Assembly (NCBI RefSeq): GCF_010671925.1
Contig: NZ_JAAHIH010000001.1
Span: 1,307,053-1,371,052, forward strand
DNA: 64,000 nucleotides
Origin: Moorena sp. SIOASIH
GTDB taxonomy: Bacteria > Cyanobacteriota > Cyanobacteriia > Cyanobacteriales > Coleofasciculaceae
Direction of reading: 5' to 3'
The notes beneath the pieces are model-generated. The model worked only from the letters and a program-made list of their open reading frames with translations, did no database searches and had not been told where the DNA came from. The position numbers and the translations under genes are program-made. Below, one piece after another: positions 55,273-63,645 of the stretch. Positions within the stretch are counted from its first letter, which is position 1; every line of letters starts with the position of its first letter.

Positions 55273-56238
55273 ATGAAAGCGATTGTAACAGAAGACAATA
55301 GAGAGCAAACATCAGAATTACTACCAATAATATTATTGGTAATTGCCTTACTTGCTTTATCTATAACAGCCATCTTAATCAGGTTTTCTCTTCAAGAAAT
55401 AAGTGCTAATGCCACAGTATTCAATCGTCTTTGGATAGCTACTCTAGTCTTTGGTTTGTGGAATGGAATAAACCAAGTACGCACTCAAACATCGAATCAG
55501 AAATATGACGAACAGTCAGGTTATAAAATTAGCGATATCCTACTTTTGGTAGGCGTAGCGATATCTCATCTGGGTGGTCGATTTCTATGGACTTGGTCTT
55601 TAACTAAGACTAGCGTTGCTAATGGTAACGTACTAGGAGCTTTAACACCATTTTTCGCTACTCTAGGAGGATGGTTATTATTTAAGCAGCGTTTTGACCG
55701 TAGATTCCTCATTGGTTTGGCACTTGCCTTGTTAGGGGCAACTACTCTACAAATAGAGGATTTTCTAAAATCGTCCAATAATTTTATCGGTGATACTGCG
55801 GCCTTAGCATCTTCTGTATTTTATGCAGTAAACTTTTTACTATTAGAACAACTGCGAACCAAGTTTTCTGTAGAAGGAATACTGATTTGGCGCTGTGCTT
55901 TGGGAACACTTTTTATGATCCCAGTGGTTCTGATATTCAGCGATCAAATTTTTCCGATTTCTTGGTCAGGATGGTTAGCAGTGATTTCCCTAGCTGTTAT
56001 CTGCGAAGCTGTGGGACATGGTTTAGTAGTATACAGCCTCAAGCACTTTTCTTCAGGCTTTGTTTCCTTAGTCCTGCTTCTCGATCCAGTAGTTGCTGCT
56101 ATTCTGGCCTGGATTCTATTTTCAGAAAGCTTAAGTATTCTTAACTTACTAGGTTTTGCTGTGATTATGGAGGGGATTTATCTAGCAAAAACTGGCAAAG
56201 GTGCTGATAAGCCAACTATTAAGGAAGAAAACACCTAA
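55273..56238 (+). CDS. EamA/DMT-family transporter
   Basis: A 321-aa inner-membrane protein with ten hydrophobic helices in two EamA repeats (residues ~18-155 and ~168-305). It starts near LLPIILLVIALLALSITAIL and carries FLWTWSLTKTSVANGNVLGA in repeat 1 and FSSGFVSLVLLLDPVVAAIL in repeat 2, the conserved positions of drug/metabolite exporters. It is the nearest transporter to the aminotransferase operon, but oriented oppositely and separated by a pseudogene. Confidence 0.88.
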   Translation: MKAIVTEDNREQTSELLPIILLVIALLALSITAILIRFSLQEISANATVFNRLWIATLVFGLWNGINQVRTQTSNQKYDEQSGYKISDILLLVGVAISHLGGRFLWTWSLTKTSVANGNVLGALTPFFATLGGWLLFKQRFDRRFLIGLALALLGATTLQIEDFLKSSNNFIGDTAALASSVFYAVNFLLLEQLRTKFSVEGILIWRCALGTLFMIPVVLIFSDQIFPISWSGWLAVISLAVICEAVGHGLVVYSLKHFSSGFVSLVLLLDPVVAAILAWILFSESLSILNLLGFAVIMEGIYLAKTGKGADKPTIKEENT

Positions 56239-56373
56239 TACCATTTACCGTTATGGATTATACTACTATTGAGTCGGTAATTGGGTTAGTCCGTAATTGG
56301 TAGTTGTAATAGCAGTTCTCACCAGATTGAGAACTGCTATTACAAGTTTTACTCGATGACTGCGCTACTTCGA

Positions 56374-57225
56374 TCAATCCCTTTGTTTGATGTAACCTTC
56401 GACTATAAGTAATTGTTCTAAACCATCAATAAGATGATTAATATGAGCAATTAGACTTGGAGGTGAAGACAAGGAATTTGTAATGTTATAAATTTTTTAT
56501 TCTATCCCATCTGGAACTTTGGAACATAGATTTATTACTTGTTCTAGGATTCGTTTTTATCCTGGATGAGGTACAGCATTGATAGCAAAGATAATATCAA
56601 AATAACTTTCTAACAAGGCAGTGGTTCGATGCATGACACTGATAGCATCTTGGCGATATATTGCTAATTGTAATTGATGAGTATAAGCAGAAATAGTTTG
56701 CCTCAAGATTGGATAATTTTTAGCAATAATGGCTTGTTTGAGGGGTTCAGGATAGGGCTGGTTTACCTTTTGTTGTAGCTGTTTAAACCAACCATCAGCA
56801 TCATACAAACACACAGAGGTTAGGATATTCCACCAAAAGCAGGTAGAATATCCAATGGAAGCTTGATGGTTGACGAGGATACGTGAAAGCTGTTCTTCAA
56901 TCCATTGGGGGGTACGATACATCACATCCACACCAAATCCAGATTTGAGATCAATCCACTCATCACCTGTTTCCCAAAATTGGTTGTTAATTTCTATGCG
57001 CTCTGCAAATTGTTTTGCGATCGCAGCTCGAATTTCTACAGGGATATCTTTCTTGACATAGACATAAAAATCGTAGTCTGATCTGTCGTCGGAAACCTGT
57101 TGGCTTCGAGAACCTGCTAATGCTACAGCGACAACTTGATCCAAAGCACCAAACTGAGCCGCTAGAGTTTTGGCTAAGGGCGGAATAGTTTTAATTAAGG
57201 GAATATATTTAGAAACTATAGACAC
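56374..57225 (-). pseudogene. Nucleotidyltransferase-like gene with two in-frame stops
   Basis: From 57225 the frame encodes 222 aa with a nucleotidyltransferase signature (LAGSRSQQVSDDRSDYDFYV; later GFGVDVMYRTPQWIEEQL). It stops at NAVPHPG (TAA, 56557-56559). The same frame continues KRILEQVINLCSKVPDGIE, a second TAA, then NITNSLSSPPSLIAHINHLI and DGLEQLLIVEGYIKQRD before a final stop at 56374. Related proteins continue as HPGEKR at this point, so GAA to TAA is the likely change at the first stop. It is probably a recent pseudogene; the N-terminal 222 aa could still fold. Confidence 0.75.
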
Positions 57226-57328
57226 AATCCTCTATAACATTTTTATTTGAGATGTAAACATACTCCCTTAGGCAAAAGGCAAGAGGCAAGAGGCAAGAGT
57301 TAATCAACTATAGAGGGATTTAATGAAA

Positions 57329-57462
57329 TGGCTCTCCCAGAGTAGTTGTGATAAAGGGGCGCTGCATCACTACTCCCTACTCCCTACTCCCTGCTCCGAA
57401 GTCCCTGCTCCACCGAATTGAGAAATGCTATCTCATTTACTATAACCAGTCTGGGAGAGCCA
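57329..57462. repeat. 13-bp inverted repeat enclosing simple repeats
   Basis: TGGCTCTCCCAGA (57329-57341) and TCTGGGAGAGCCA (57450-57462) are exact reverse complements around 108 bp holding CTACTCC-type heptamers. This resembles a small non-autonomous element. A preceding AGGCAAG repeat is at 57272-57296. Confidence 0.6.
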
Positions 57463-57492
57463 ATAAAATTAGTATTAGGAAATTAGGATTAG

Positions 57493-58470
57493 TTATGTTT
57501 CAGAGAGACTTCTGCGAGCATACCAAGCAGCACCCTGCAAAGCGGCCTGGTCATTAAGAATCACATAGATAGGAATAGACTTCAGCAAATCCACCATCTT
57601 ATCTTTATTAATAAAATTTTCCATAAACAGAGGTTCACGCAGCTTATCGAGAATGCGAGGGGGAATCCCTCCACCGATATAAACACCCCCAGTTGCGAAA
57701 AACTTAAGGGCAGCATTTGCGGCTTCAGATGCCAAGATTGAGACAAACATCTCTAAAGCTTGCACGCAAAGGGGACATTTATTGGCCAGAGCTGCATTAC
57801 TAATCGCTGCGGCTGGCTCTCCTTTGCTCATTTCTTCTGCTAACCATTCAGGGGTGTTGCCATGTCCGCTATCCCGCAAATAATTATACATACGAACCAA
57901 GCCAGGACCTCCTACAAGAATCTCGTAGCTCACCCGTTTGTATTCTTGCTCAACATAACGCATCAGTCCAACTTGAAGCTCATCTAAAGGAGCAAAGTCA
58001 GTACTCCCACCTTCAGATGCGATCGCATGAACTCGACCTTTCACCTCAACGGTTGCTGCTTCTCCCAAGCCAGTACCAGGTGATACTACTGCTCGATTGC
58101 CCCCTGGTATTTTAGTGCCGACATTAAGAGTAACTAATTCATCATCCTTTAGGGTTTCTATGCCATAAGCATTGGCTTCTACATCGTTGAGCAAGCTAAC
58201 CGGAACACCTATAACTGAAACTAATTTAGCCGCTTCTACTTTATCCCAGGGTAAATTAGTCAATTTACACACACCTTCCTTGATTGGACCAGGTAAGCCG
58301 AAACAAGCAATTTTAATGGGATGCTCACAGCTTTCAACGAAAGCCCCTACCAGCTCCTCAAAACTGTGATAGTCTTTACACTTATAAGTGCTTTTTTGGA
58401 CTATAGAGAGGTTCTCGTCAAATATCGCTAATCGGCAATTTGTTGCCCCTAAGTCACCTGCTAATATCAT
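57493..58470 (-). CDS. glk: Glucokinase-family sugar kinase
   Basis: A 325-aa hexokinase-fold (Glk type) enzyme that normally phosphorylates glucose with ATP. Phosphate-1 loop is LAGDLGATNCRL (~3-14), sugar contacts LLNDVEANAYG (~91-101), ATP site SPGTGLGEA (~126), and SEGG plus ILVGGPGL. Bacterial Glk has SEGGHxDFAP, where the His contacts the sugar; here it is SEGGSTDFAP. Either this changes substrate range or this lineage tolerates Ser. It is the last gene of the leftward group but is separated by ~290 bp of repeats, so it may be an independent housekeeping glucokinase. Confidence 0.85.
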   Translation of the reverse strand: MILAGDLGATNCRLAIFDENLSIVQKSTYKCKDYHSFEELVGAFVESCEHPIKIACFGLPGPIKEGVCKLTNLPWDKVEAAKLVSVIGVPVSLLNDVEANAYGIETLKDDELVTLNVGTKIPGGNRAVVSPGTGLGEAATVEVKGRVHAIASEGGSTDFAPLDELQVGLMRYVEQEYKRVSYEILVGGPGLVRMYNYLRDSGHGNTPEWLAEEMSKGEPAAAISNAALANKCPLCVQALEMFVSILASEAANAALKFFATGGVYIGGGIPPRILDKLREPLFMENFINKDKMVDLLKSIPIYVILNDQAALQGAAWYARRSLSET

Positions 58471-58529
58471 AAGTAATTCAAAATTACAAATAAAAAAATG
58501 CTATCAACGTTTTAAGTTAATTATACCTT

Positions 58530-58745
58530 AATCAGTAAGCATTCAGCCGTCAGCCGTCAGCCGTCAGCTTTTAGCTCACGCTACTTGAGGTGCCGTCAGC
58601 TTAAAATAAACCTAGAACGAGAGAATTTAATAGTTCCAGAGTAATGATAATTGAAAGTCTGGGAAAAATCCATGACTCGTGGCACAGACTTCGACGCTGA
58701 TAGCTGATAGCTGATACGCGACACGCTGATAGCTGATAGCTTACC
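58530..58745. repeat. Mosaic of dispersed repeats between glk and dehydrogenase
   Basis: AGCCGTCAGCCGTCAGCC-type units, an ACGCTACTTGAGGTGC fragment, a stretch GAATTTAATAGTTCCAGAGT then TTGAAAGTCTGGG shared with 47098-47138, and GATAGCTGATACGCGACACG units. The composition is the same as the 47.0-47.4 kb mosaic. Confidence 0.75.
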
Positions 58746-58757
58746 TTAATCAACTTC

Positions 58758-59795
58758 TTAAAAATCAATTACTAAGGCTCGGCAATCCGGCTGATTGTGG
58801 ATATCAACTGCTTCTGTTGTTAATTTTGAGAAGGGAACAGTATTGGTAATAATCGGTTCTAGATCAATCTTCTTTGTGCAAATTAGTTCTATGGCCTGAC
58901 GAAAATGCTCTGGAGTATATCGATAGCTACCATAAATCTTGAGGGAACGATAATGAATTAAATTAGGATTGCCCCGAAACTCTGTTCCCGGGGGTGTTCC
59001 ACCAAACCCAACTGCGGTACCGCCACACCTGAGCAGGGTCAATGCCTGTTCATAGGTTTCCCCAGAGCCAACGGCTTCAATAACCACATCAGCACCATAA
59101 CCCTGGGTTTGAGCCATCACTATGTCTTTGAGAGACTCTCGGGTAACATTAACGGTAAGATCAGCACCCAAGGCTGATGCCTGTTCCAGAGAATCATCAT
59201 GTTTGCCAGCTAGAATAATTTTGGTAGCACCTCTCAAGCGCGCTACCTGAAGGAAGCTCAGTCCCACACCGCCATCACCAATAACTACCACACAATCGGA
59301 CAAACCAATATTAGATAAGTCAATACCCTGAAGGATACAGGCTAGTGTTTCTGTAAAGGCAGCAAACTCATAGGGAATTGATGAAGGCAGCTCAACGATA
59401 CCGCTAGCCAGGGAAGCCGGAACGCATACAAACTCAGCCATGCCACCGGGTTGTAACTTAGTTGGGTTGAGGCAATGGCCTAATGCTCCTCGCTGACAGT
59501 AAAAACACTCTCCACAGGGTTTTTCTGGGTTGACGGTAACGCGCATCCCTGGTTTGACTTTGGTAACACCCTCCCCTACAGCAACAACATCTCCCGCCAG
59601 CATCCTACCAAAAATGACTGGAGGATTATGTTTGGCGTGTCCCACTAATACCGCCCGTGCGTGCATCGCACAAAAGAAACACTTCTGAACTTGTATCAAA
59701 ACTTCCCCTGGGCTAGGTTCAGGTCGGTCTATTTTTTCTAAGCGAAAGTTCTCACGTCCTGGACCATACCAGACCGCAGCCTGCATGGTTGTCAT
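58758..59795 (-). CDS. MDR (zinc alcohol dehydrogenase-like) oxidoreductase with altered catalytic zinc site
   Basis: About 345 aa from ATG 59795 (MTTMQAAVWYGPGRENFRLE), preferred over an upstream TTG; GGAG lies 10 bases before it. The structural zinc Cys set (CGECFYCQRGALGHC) and the NAD(P) Rossmann motif (GDGGVGLSFLQ) are intact. The catalytic His of GHE is replaced: FGRMLAGDVVAVG instead of xGHExxGxVxxVG. The first ligand position reads CFFCAMHARA. It may use a different metal arrangement or no zinc. It resembles threonine/sorbitol dehydrogenase relatives acting on polyols; substrate unknown. Confidence 0.8.
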   Translation of the reverse strand: MTTMQAAVWYGPGRENFRLEKIDRPEPSPGEVLIQVQKCFFCAMHARAVLVGHAKHNPPVIFGRMLAGDVVAVGEGVTKVKPGMRVTVNPEKPCGECFYCQRGALGHCLNPTKLQPGGMAEFVCVPASLASGIVELPSSIPYEFAAFTETLACILQGIDLSNIGLSDCVVVIGDGGVGLSFLQVARLRGATKIILAGKHDDSLEQASALGADLTVNVTRESLKDIVMAQTQGYGADVVIEAVGSGETYEQALTLLRCGGTAVGFGGTPPGTEFRGNPNLIHYRSLKIYGSYRYTPEHFRQAIELICTKKIDLEPIITNTVPFSKLTTEAVDIHNQPDCRALVIDF

Positions 59796-59851
59796 AATCT
59801 CTTGCTCCAATGTTGTTTACTGTGGGTGGATCTGATTAACGCTGTTTGACT

Positions 59852-59998
59852 CTGTGGTGCGTTACGGGCAGCAACCTAACTCTGGCTACCGAGAAAATTA
59901 GAACCCCCCTAACGCACCCTACGCAACTGTGGTGCGTTAGGGGCAGCAACCTAACTCTGGCTACCGAGAAAATTAGAACCCCCCTAACGCACCCTACT
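59852..59998. repeat. Tandem pair of hairpin elements with GGTGCGTTAGGGG ends
   Basis: An ~62-85 bp element occurs twice with 85-bp period (59852 and 59937). Each begins GTGGTGCGTTA(C/G)GGGCAG and ends CCCCCCTAACGCACCCTAC, so the ends are 13-bp inverted repeats in copy 2. It is inserted between the HAD gene and the second dehydrogenase gene, splitting the operon. Confidence 0.85.
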
Positions 59999-60002
59999 AG
60001 GT

Positions 60003-60674
60003 TTAGTTATATTCAGCTAAAAACGTTTTCAGCCAAGGCTCAGTGATCTGTTCTAGTGAATTAAGGGTGACATCTGCGATCGCAAAACGTTTATCCTCTA
60101 GATTTTCTGGTGCTGGAACTGCAATACATGCCATGCTGGCAGCTTTGGCACTAATCACGCCACGAACCGAGTCCTCTAAGGCAACACACTTGGTTGGTTC
60201 TATACCCAGACGACGGCTAGCGGTGAGATATACTGCTGGATGGGGTTTACCAAATTCCTCCGCTTCTGCTGATGTAATCACATCAAAGGCATCTTTTAAA
60301 TCGAGCCGTTTGAGTACTGTATCAATTAGACCGATGGGAGATGAAGTGGCTAGGGCTAGGGGTAAGTTTAATTCCCGACACAAGTTTACGGCTTCAATTG
60401 CACCTGGCATCGGTTGTCCCATGGTCATCAATAGGTCACTCATCCGAGCGATCATTGTTCGACATACCTCAGCTTGGCTCATACCAGTCCAAGGAAATCG
60501 AGCATACCAATACTTGACCACCTCATCGTTTCGCAAACCCATTGTTTGAGAAGACATACTCTCGTTCATGGGAATGCCAAGGTCATTGAAGACTTCGATT
60601 TCTACCTTCGACCAAAACGGTTCACTATCAATTAGTAAACCATCCATATCAAAGATCACAGCTACATCCTGCAT
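60003..60674 (-). CDS. hxpB: HAD hydrolase, hexitol/2-deoxyglucose-6-phosphatase-like
   Basis: About 223 aa from ATG 60674 (MQDVAVIFDMDGLLIDSEPF); AGGAAG lies 8 bases upstream, and the longer frame overlaps the preceding gene. HAD motif I is DMDGLLIDSEP, motif II Thr/Ser in LALATSSP, motif III Lys in EFGKPHPAVY, motif IV LEDSVRG. The segment GLRNDEVVKYWYARFPWTG and the end CIAVPAPENLEDKRFAIADV closely follow E. coli HxpB (YniC), a phosphatase for 2-deoxyglucose-6-P and hexitol phosphates. It starts 11 bp after the dehydrogenase stop. Confidence 0.85.
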   Translation of the reverse strand: MQDVAVIFDMDGLLIDSEPFWSKVEIEVFNDLGIPMNESMSSQTMGLRNDEVVKYWYARFPWTGMSQAEVCRTMIARMSDLLMTMGQPMPGAIEAVNLCRELNLPLALATSSPIGLIDTVLKRLDLKDAFDVITSAEAEEFGKPHPAVYLTASRRLGIEPTKCVALEDSVRGVISAKAASMACIAVPAPENLEDKRFAIADVTLNSLEQITEPWLKTFLAEYN

Positions 60675-60685
60675 CAGAATCTTCC

Positions 60686-61666
60686 TCAAGCGTCGAGATC
60701 TACAACAGTTCGGGTTCCAGGCTGTGGACTCCAATTAGTCAATTCTATAGGAAGCTTCTCGAGAGGGATAAACCGACCCAACAGTTGTTCAAAGAATGCC
60801 TCGTCGCCCTTGATGGATGCGATCGCAGCAGCAATGGTTTCGTCTGTAGCACCAGCAAAAGATGTTATTACCGCAATCTCTCGCATAAATAACTCATGGG
60901 GAGAAATCGGTAAAGAAATCCCTGGTTTAGGAACACCATAGATACAGACTAAACCGCCCTTACGAACAAGATCCAGTGCTGTAGCCAGACCCCCTGGTGA
61001 ACCGGAACATTCCACCACCACGTGTGCCTGGTTTGGTTCTGGAACTTGGATCCGTTCAATTCCCAATTTGTTTAGCCAAGGGAGCGGCTCTTTGGTGATA
61101 TCATAGACTTTAATCTCTCCCTTGAAGTTGGGGGAATGATTTAGGAGGTAGGTAATTATAGTACCTGAAATCCCCCCCCCAATCACCAGGACTTTAGGGT
61201 GTGAAGTAGCTAATAGATTAACACCAGCTAAAATCCGTTTTACTCCCCTTACTGCACAACTTAAAGGCTCAATCAGCACCCCTAAAGATGGATTGGATAA
61301 TTCAAAAGGATGTAGGGAATTTATAGGAGCACAAATTTGCTCAGCATACCCTCCATGTTCATTTACTCCAAGTTCTTGGAGATTGATGCAGTGACTAGTT
61401 AATCCCTCTAAACAATAACTACATTTTCCACAGGAAATCTCATTATTGAGGGCAAAATGACCTTTTTGATTAGGCAGGCTACAGACTACTTCATGACCAA
61501 GAATACAATCTTTATCTAAGCCTGCTGCGGTTAGTTGCTGGTCTGTTTTACAGACTCCCACAAATTCCACCTTAGCAATTACTTCATTATCTTGAGTCTT
61601 GCTAGGCTCAGGAAACTCGCGAATTTCTACTTGATTGGCTTTGGATAAAACTGCTGCTCTCATCAA
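60686..61666 (-). CDS. MDR zinc-dependent dehydrogenase (polyol/sugar type)
   Basis: A 326-aa enzyme. Catalytic zinc ligands are present (Cys in GVCKTD, GHE in ILGHEVVCSL), the structural zinc Cys set is CGKCSYCLEGLTSHC, and the Rossmann fold carries VIGGGISGTIITYLLN. It should oxidise or reduce a polyol or keto-sugar with NAD(P). Its start overlaps the aminotransferase stop by 4 nt, so the two are translationally coupled. A 41-bp internal stretch (60766-60806) is duplicated at 54645-54685. Confidence 0.88.
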   Translation of the reverse strand: MMRAAVLSKANQVEIREFPEPSKTQDNEVIAKVEFVGVCKTDQQLTAAGLDKDCILGHEVVCSLPNQKGHFALNNEISCGKCSYCLEGLTSHCINLQELGVNEHGGYAEQICAPINSLHPFELSNPSLGVLIEPLSCAVRGVKRILAGVNLLATSHPKVLVIGGGISGTIITYLLNHSPNFKGEIKVYDITKEPLPWLNKLGIERIQVPEPNQAHVVVECSGSPGGLATALDLVRKGGLVCIYGVPKPGISLPISPHELFMREIAVITSFAGATDETIAAAIASIKGDEAFFEQLLGRFIPLEKLPIELTNWSPQPGTRTVVDLDA

Positions 61667-63156
61667 ATAGCTCCTACGGTTTCAGCGGTTGGACATAATA
61701 GGATATCAAGCTTTTGTAGGACTTGATCTAAAACACCAATAGTGCAATCAATTTCCTCGTAGCTGATATCAAGATAAGGAGCAAATTTCAAAACGTTCAG
61801 GTCGTATCCTCCGGTTTGGAGAATCATGCGCCAACTCTGGTCTTTCCAAATAAAATCATTATCCTGAGCAATGCTTGCTGCTAGTTTGGCAGACCCTTTA
61901 TAAGGTATACCCTTTTCATCAGCAAAAACCATGTTAAGTATAAGTCCGAGTCCATCTACGCTATAGACACAGGAATGACGGGCTTGGAGTTCTTTTAGTT
62001 TGGTCAAAAAGTACAAACCTTTTGCTGGTACTGATCTTTCGTAGTCTTGTGCCAGCATATAACGCCATGTTGCTAAAGCAGCAGCAGTTCCGAGAGGATG
62101 GTTAGCAAAGTTGCTGTGGGCGTGTCCAGGAGTGAAAAAGTCTGGTGCTACTAGGTCTTCTCGCGCCCAGACTAAGCTAACTGGACTCAAACCATTGGTG
62201 AAGGATTTGCTCAACGTAATAATGTCTGGCACAAACCCAAAATGTTCGAAGGCAAATAATTTACCAGTACGGTACATCCCAACTTGAATTTCGTCATCAA
62301 ATACAAGAAGTCCGTGCTTTTCTCGTAACTCACTGATAAACCCTTTAAAGAAATCCCTGGGTGGGATGGTGTAGCCTCGTCCTTGACAAGGTTCTACAAC
62401 TATGGCACCCACTTCTGAACTAGTTTCACTTGCGATGCCATAAAATTCGTTGGAGAATGCCTTGCGAATCATGCGCTCGCAGTATAAGTCACAGGTTTCT
62501 CGTTCTTTTTCATAGAAACACTGAGCGCAGTTAGCAAACGGCAACATAACTGCCCGTTCTGAGAACTCATTAAAGTACTGTCGATATCGATGACTACTCG
62601 AAAGGTTGAGAGTACCAAGAGAGCGACCATGATAACCACCCATCATCACAGCTACTTTATTCTTACGGGTGTTTTTACGAATAATCTTTAGGGCATCTTC
62701 CACCACAAGTGCGCCGCCCACATTAAAAGATACTCGGCCTTTGACACCGGTTCTTTCATACATCGCATCTACTACTTGTTTCGCGATTAATAATTTTTCA
62801 CGATGTAGAAAGTCGCCATTAGCTTGAGGTAATGTATGGAGTTGTTTAGTAACCTCTGATTCAATCTCTGGATTGCGATACCCAAAGTTACAACTTGAGT
62901 GCCACATTCCCGTATCGATATAGGATTTGCCCTCATCGTCGAAAACCAATCCCCCCTTACAACCAGTTACAATGATTGGTCGTTCTTGATAGTGAACCGT
63001 ATCCCCCCAACATAGATATTCCTGATCAATTTCGCGCAGAGCCTGGCTGTCGATTGTAGTTGGTAAATCTAGTTTTTCTTTATCTAATACTGGGATTTTG
63101 TTGACCCCTTGGTTAAAGGGCATTTCTATACTATTGCCATCCCATTCTTCAGCCAT
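61663..63156 (-). CDS. Class III PLP-dependent aminotransferase
   Basis: About 497 aa from ATG 63156, chosen because GGAG lies 8 bases upstream (CAAGGAGCGTCAAAA); an ATG at 63186 is in frame but has no such site. Class III features: GMWHSSCNFGYRNPEI, MMGGYHGRSLGTLNLS, LLVFDDEIQVGMYRTGKLFA and the PLP Lys in ITLSKSFTNG. A Cys-rich insert (CAQCFYEKERETCDLYCERM) is as in a subset of GABA/acetylornithine-type enzymes. It transfers an amino group to an aldehyde or ketone; the neighbours suggest a sugar- or polyol-derived carbonyl. First gene of the leftward operon. Confidence 0.88.
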   Translation of the reverse strand: MAEEWDGNSIEMPFNQGVNKIPVLDKEKLDLPTTIDSQALREIDQEYLCWGDTVHYQERPIIVTGCKGGLVFDDEGKSYIDTGMWHSSCNFGYRNPEIESEVTKQLHTLPQANGDFLHREKLLIAKQVVDAMYERTGVKGRVSFNVGGALVVEDALKIIRKNTRKNKVAVMMGGYHGRSLGTLNLSSSHRYRQYFNEFSERAVMLPFANCAQCFYEKERETCDLYCERMIRKAFSNEFYGIASETSSEVGAIVVEPCQGRGYTIPPRDFFKGFISELREKHGLLVFDDEIQVGMYRTGKLFAFEHFGFVPDIITLSKSFTNGLSPVSLVWAREDLVAPDFFTPGHAHSNFANHPLGTAAALATWRYMLAQDYERSVPAKGLYFLTKLKELQARHSCVYSVDGLGLILNMVFADEKGIPYKGSAKLAASIAQDNDFIWKDQSWRMILQTGGYDLNVLKFAPYLDISYEEIDCTIGVLDQVLQKLDILLCPTAETVGAI

Positions 63157-63464
63157 TTTTGACGCTCCTTGGTTAATGTCGGTCATGAGCTCACTTTTTT
63201 TGTTTTACCTTTTCTGCACAGGGTAAGCGCAATAATCTATCAAGATGCAGTCTGATCGGTACTCTTGAAAAGAATTACAAGAGTACTACAATTCACTGCT
63301 TAATATGAGCCTAATCCTTGCTATTGCTCTGGATCAGATTTTGGGTTGATTTTTTTTTCGCTTACCGGAATTTTCTGCACCCAGAGAATCCTATCACAGG
63401 ATAAGGAAATGATCTGGATTTAAAATATTAAAAAATTGTTAAGCTTAACCAAAACAAAATTTCT

Positions 63465-63645
63465 TTCCAGAACACTTGACAATTTATTATCTATATGATA
63501 AAAAAAATTATCAAAAATACTAACTATAAACGGTGTAACTTCAAGTCAGTTCCAGAACACTTGACAAATTATTATATATGTGATAATTTTTTCTTATATA
63601 AAACCCTAACTATAAACGGTATAACTTCAAGTCAGTTGCTTTATC
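63465..63645. repeat. 85-bp direct repeat with TTGACA and TATGAT-like boxes
   Basis: TTCCAGAACACTTGAC begins at 63465 and again at 63550 (85-bp period). The ACTATAAACGGTGTAACTTC then AAGTCAGTT end recurs a third time near 63610. Each unit has TTGACA followed after 15-17 bp by A/T-rich -10-like sequence. The short ORF over it is not credible. Confidence 0.7.

Noticed and set aside
57493..63156. Validamycin/acarbose-type aminocyclitol cluster
   Set aside because: A glucokinase-like kinase, dehydrogenases, phosphatase and aminotransferase are suggestive, but there is no 2-epi-5-epi-valiolone synthase or pseudo-glycosyltransferase in the window.
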